A DNA stretch of 6,363 nt from Cellvibrionaceae bacterium (GTDB lineage: Bacteria > Pseudomonadota > Gammaproteobacteria > Pseudomonadales > Cellvibrionaceae): positions 1-6,363 of the forward strand of contig JAGKXA010000235.1 in the NCBI GenBank assembly GCA_021151615.1, written 5' to 3'. A program made the translations under genes and the position numbers. The notes beneath the pieces were generated by a model. The model had not been told where the DNA came from, searched no databases, and saw only the letters and a list, made by a program, of their open reading frames with translations. This document shows, piece after piece, positions 4,580-6,363 of this stretch; position 1 is the stretch's first letter, and every line of letters starts with the position of its first letter.

Positions 4580-6363
4580 TTATTCGCCGCGCTTGCGGAA
4601 ACTGACCAACAAACTACCCAAAGACGCAGCCTTGGGTTTTACCAGCCAGAACTTGCCGATGTAGTCATCGAAGTTATCCAACAAGTGTTGGCCCCATGCA
4701 CTCTCGGTTTCCTGCGTAAATTCTTCAATCACACTGCGCAGGTGGTTGCGATGGGCTTCCAGTGCCTCGGTGTTGATACGGTGGATATCCACCAATTCAT
4801 GGTTGTAACGATCCACAAAGTCATTGGCTTCGTCGAGAACGTAGGCGAAACCACCGGTCATACCCGCGCCGAAGTTAACCCCGGTTTGACCCAGTACAGT
4901 GACCACACCGCCAGTCATGTACTCACAGCAGTGATCACCCGCGCCTTCCACAACAACATGGGCACCCGAGTTACGCACACCGCAGCGCTCACCCGCAGTA
5001 CCGGCAGCAAACAATTTACCGCCAGTTGCGCCATACAAGCAGGTGTTACCCATGATGCTGGTTTTGTTGGACTTGAATTCCGACGTGCGCGGCGGACGAA
5101 TTACCAGCTTGCCACCAGCCATGCCTTTACCCACATAGTCGTTGGCGTCGCCTTCCAAATACATATCCAGACCACCGGCATTCCACACACCAAAACTTTG
5201 ACCCGCAATACCGGTAAGTTTCAGTTTGATCGGTTTGTCGTTCATGCCCAGGTTGCCGTAACGCTTGGCGATTTCACCACTGATACGCGCACCAATGGAA
5301 CGGTCGCAGTTGGTGATATGGAACTCAAACTCACCGCCAGTTTTGGCTTCAATCGCTGGAAGCAAGACTTTAACCATCGCTTCGGCAGTTTCACCTTTGT
5401 CGAATGGCTCGTTTTTGCTTACCGCACACAATTGGGGCTTGGTTGCCAAGTAATCATCGGTATAGATGATGGGGCTCAAATCCAACTGTTGTTGCTTGGT
5501 GGTTTCACCTTCGAGGATCTTTAACAAATCTACGCGGCCAACCAGTTCGCCCAAGGTACGCACACCCAAACGCGCCATCCACTCACGGGTTTCTTCAGCA
5601 ACAAACTTGAAGAAGTTCATCGCCATTTCAACGGTGCCGATGTAATGATCCTGACGCAGTTTGTCCTGTTGGGTAGCAACACCGGTTGCACAATTGTTCA
5701 GGTGACAAATACGCAGGTATTTACAACCCAACGCAACCATCGGGCCAGTACCGAAGCCGAAGCTTTCTGCACCGAGCATTGCCGCTTTCACAACGTCCAG
5801 ACCGGTTTTCAAACCACCGTCAGTTTGTACACGAACTTTATCGCGCAGGTCGTTGGCACGCAGGGTTTGATGAGTCTCGGACAAACCCAGTTCCCATGGC
5901 GAACCGGCATATTTAATCGAAGTCAACGGGCTCGCCGCCGTACCGCCGTCATAACCGGAAATGGTGATCAAATCCGCGTAAGCCTTGGCCACACCGGCAG
6001 CAATAGTGCCTACCCCTGGACGCGATACCAGCTTCACCGATACCAGCGCATCCGGGTTAACTTGTTTCAAGTCATAAATCAGCTGCGCCAGATCTTCGAT
6101 CGAGTAAATATCGTGGTGCGGCGGTGGCGAAATCAGGGTCACTCCGGGAACCGAGTGACGCAGGCGCGCGATCAACGCATTCACTTTACCGCCGGGCAAC
6201 TGACCACCCTCACCCGGCTTTGCACCCTGGGCGACTTTAATTTGCAGTACTTCGGCGTTCACCAGATAAGCTGGAGTCACACCAAAACGGCCCGAGGCCA
6301 CTTGCTTGATTTTGGAGGTTTTGATGGTGCCGTAACGCGCTGGATCTTCGCCACCCTCACCTG
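4580..6363 (-). CDS. gltB: Glutamate synthase (NADPH) large (alpha) subunit, C-terminal part
   Basis: 593 complete codons are visible; the reading frame stays open to the window edge, so the N-terminal glutaminase and central domains (family length about 1,500 residues) lie outside. The fragment opens with EDPARYGTIKTSKIKQVASG and KPGEGGQLPGGKV, the start of the FMN-binding synthase region. The SPPPHHDIYSIEDL and SGYDGGTAASPLTS loops of the barrel follow, then GCKYLRICHLNNCATG, whose three Cys (codons 5723-5725, 5705-5707, 5690-5692) bind the 3Fe-4S cluster. The last 250 residues hold the right-handed beta-helix with repeated Gly motifs such as TAGQSFGVWNAGG, GDANDYVGKGMAGG, GNTCLYGATGG and NFGAGMTGGFAYVLDE. 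A GTG at 6299-6301 is internal and not a start. The sequence is very close to the Pseudomonas and E. coli type. It is co-transcribed with gltD, which begins 21 bases later. Confidence 0.98.
   Translation of the reverse strand, partial: GEGGEDPARYGTIKTSKIKQVASGRFGVTPAYLVNAEVLQIKVAQGAKPGEGGQLPGGKVNALIARLRHSVPGVTLISPPPHHDIYSIEDLAQLIYDLKQVNPDALVSVKLVSRPGVGTIAAGVAKAYADLITISGYDGGTAASPLTSIKYAGSPWELGLSETHQTLRANDLRDKVRVQTDGGLKTGLDVVKAAMLGAESFGFGTGPMVALGCKYLRICHLNNCATGVATQQDKLRQDHYIGTVEMAMNFFKFVAEETREWMARLGVRTLGELVGRVDLLKILEGETTKQQQLDLSPIIYTDDYLATKPQLCAVSKNEPFDKGETAEAMVKVLLPAIEAKTGGEFEFHITNCDRSIGARISGEIAKRYGNLGMNDKPIKLKLTGIAGQSFGVWNAGGLDMYLEGDANDYVGKGMAGGKLVIRPPRTSEFKSNKTSIMGNTCLYGATGGKLFAAGTAGERCGVRNSGAHVVVEGAGDHCCEYMTGGVVTVLGQTGVNFGAGMTGGFAYVLDEANDFVDRYNHELVDIHRINTEALEAHRNHLRSVIEEFTQETESAWGQHLLDNFDDYIGKFWLVKPKAASLGSLLVSFRKRGE

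Noticed and set aside
4685..5524. 279-codon open frame on the plus strand opposite gltB
   Set aside because: It lies wholly inside the strongly conserved gltB coding region, its translation shows no recognisable family, and it is explained by the codon pattern of the real gene on the other strand.

Overview
The window shows a conserved housekeeping block of a gammaproteobacterium. All five recognisable genes lie on the minus strand, so transcription runs from high to low coordinates. In that order they are the 3' part of gltB (glutamate synthase large subunit), gltD (small subunit), hemE (uroporphyrinogen decarboxylase), an HD-GYP-type protein with an N-terminal DUF3391 domain, and the first 30 codons of a TerC/YgdQ-family membrane protein. 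The GltB, GltD and HemE sequences are of the Pseudomonas/E. coli type, and gltB-gltD-hemE is the gene order I recall from Pseudomonas. The moderate GC content and the DUF3391/HD-GYP gene fit the Pseudomonadales/Cellvibrionales (for example a Cellvibrio-like marine or soil bacterium). The genus is an inference and cannot be fixed from this window.

Layout. 4580-6363: gltB, truncated by the window edge, carrying the FMN/3Fe-4S synthase region and the C-terminal beta-helix. 3140-4558: gltD, starting 21 bases after the gltB stop behind a strong ribosome binding site, so the two form one operon. 2993-3139: a 147-base gap holding three consecutive hairpins, the last an intrinsic terminator for gltBD. 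1925-2992: hemE with its own ribosome binding site. 1717-1924: a 208-base non-coding gap with a spaced direct repeat, an AT-rich imperfect hairpin and a possible -10 element. 325-1695 (or 1716): the HD-GYP-type gene, whose metal-binding signature is clearly degenerate. 92-324: a 233-base non-coding gap with a candidate promoter for the TerC-family gene. 1-91: the start of that gene.

Function. GltB and GltD form NADPH-dependent glutamate synthase, the GOGAT half of ammonia assimilation. HemE catalyses the first committed step from uroporphyrinogen III towards protohaem. The HD-GYP-type protein is probably a cyclic-di-GMP-related or scaffold protein that has lost enzyme activity. The TerC-family protein is a membrane protein from a family linked to metal-ion handling. 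The last two genes look like separate transcription units rather than operon partners of gltBD.

I found no mobile element, CRISPR array, tRNA or rRNA, and no convincing new multi-gene system. The items most worth a second look are the degenerate HD-GYP domain, an A9 homopolymer inside its coding sequence, and the fully structured 3' untranslated region of gltBD.
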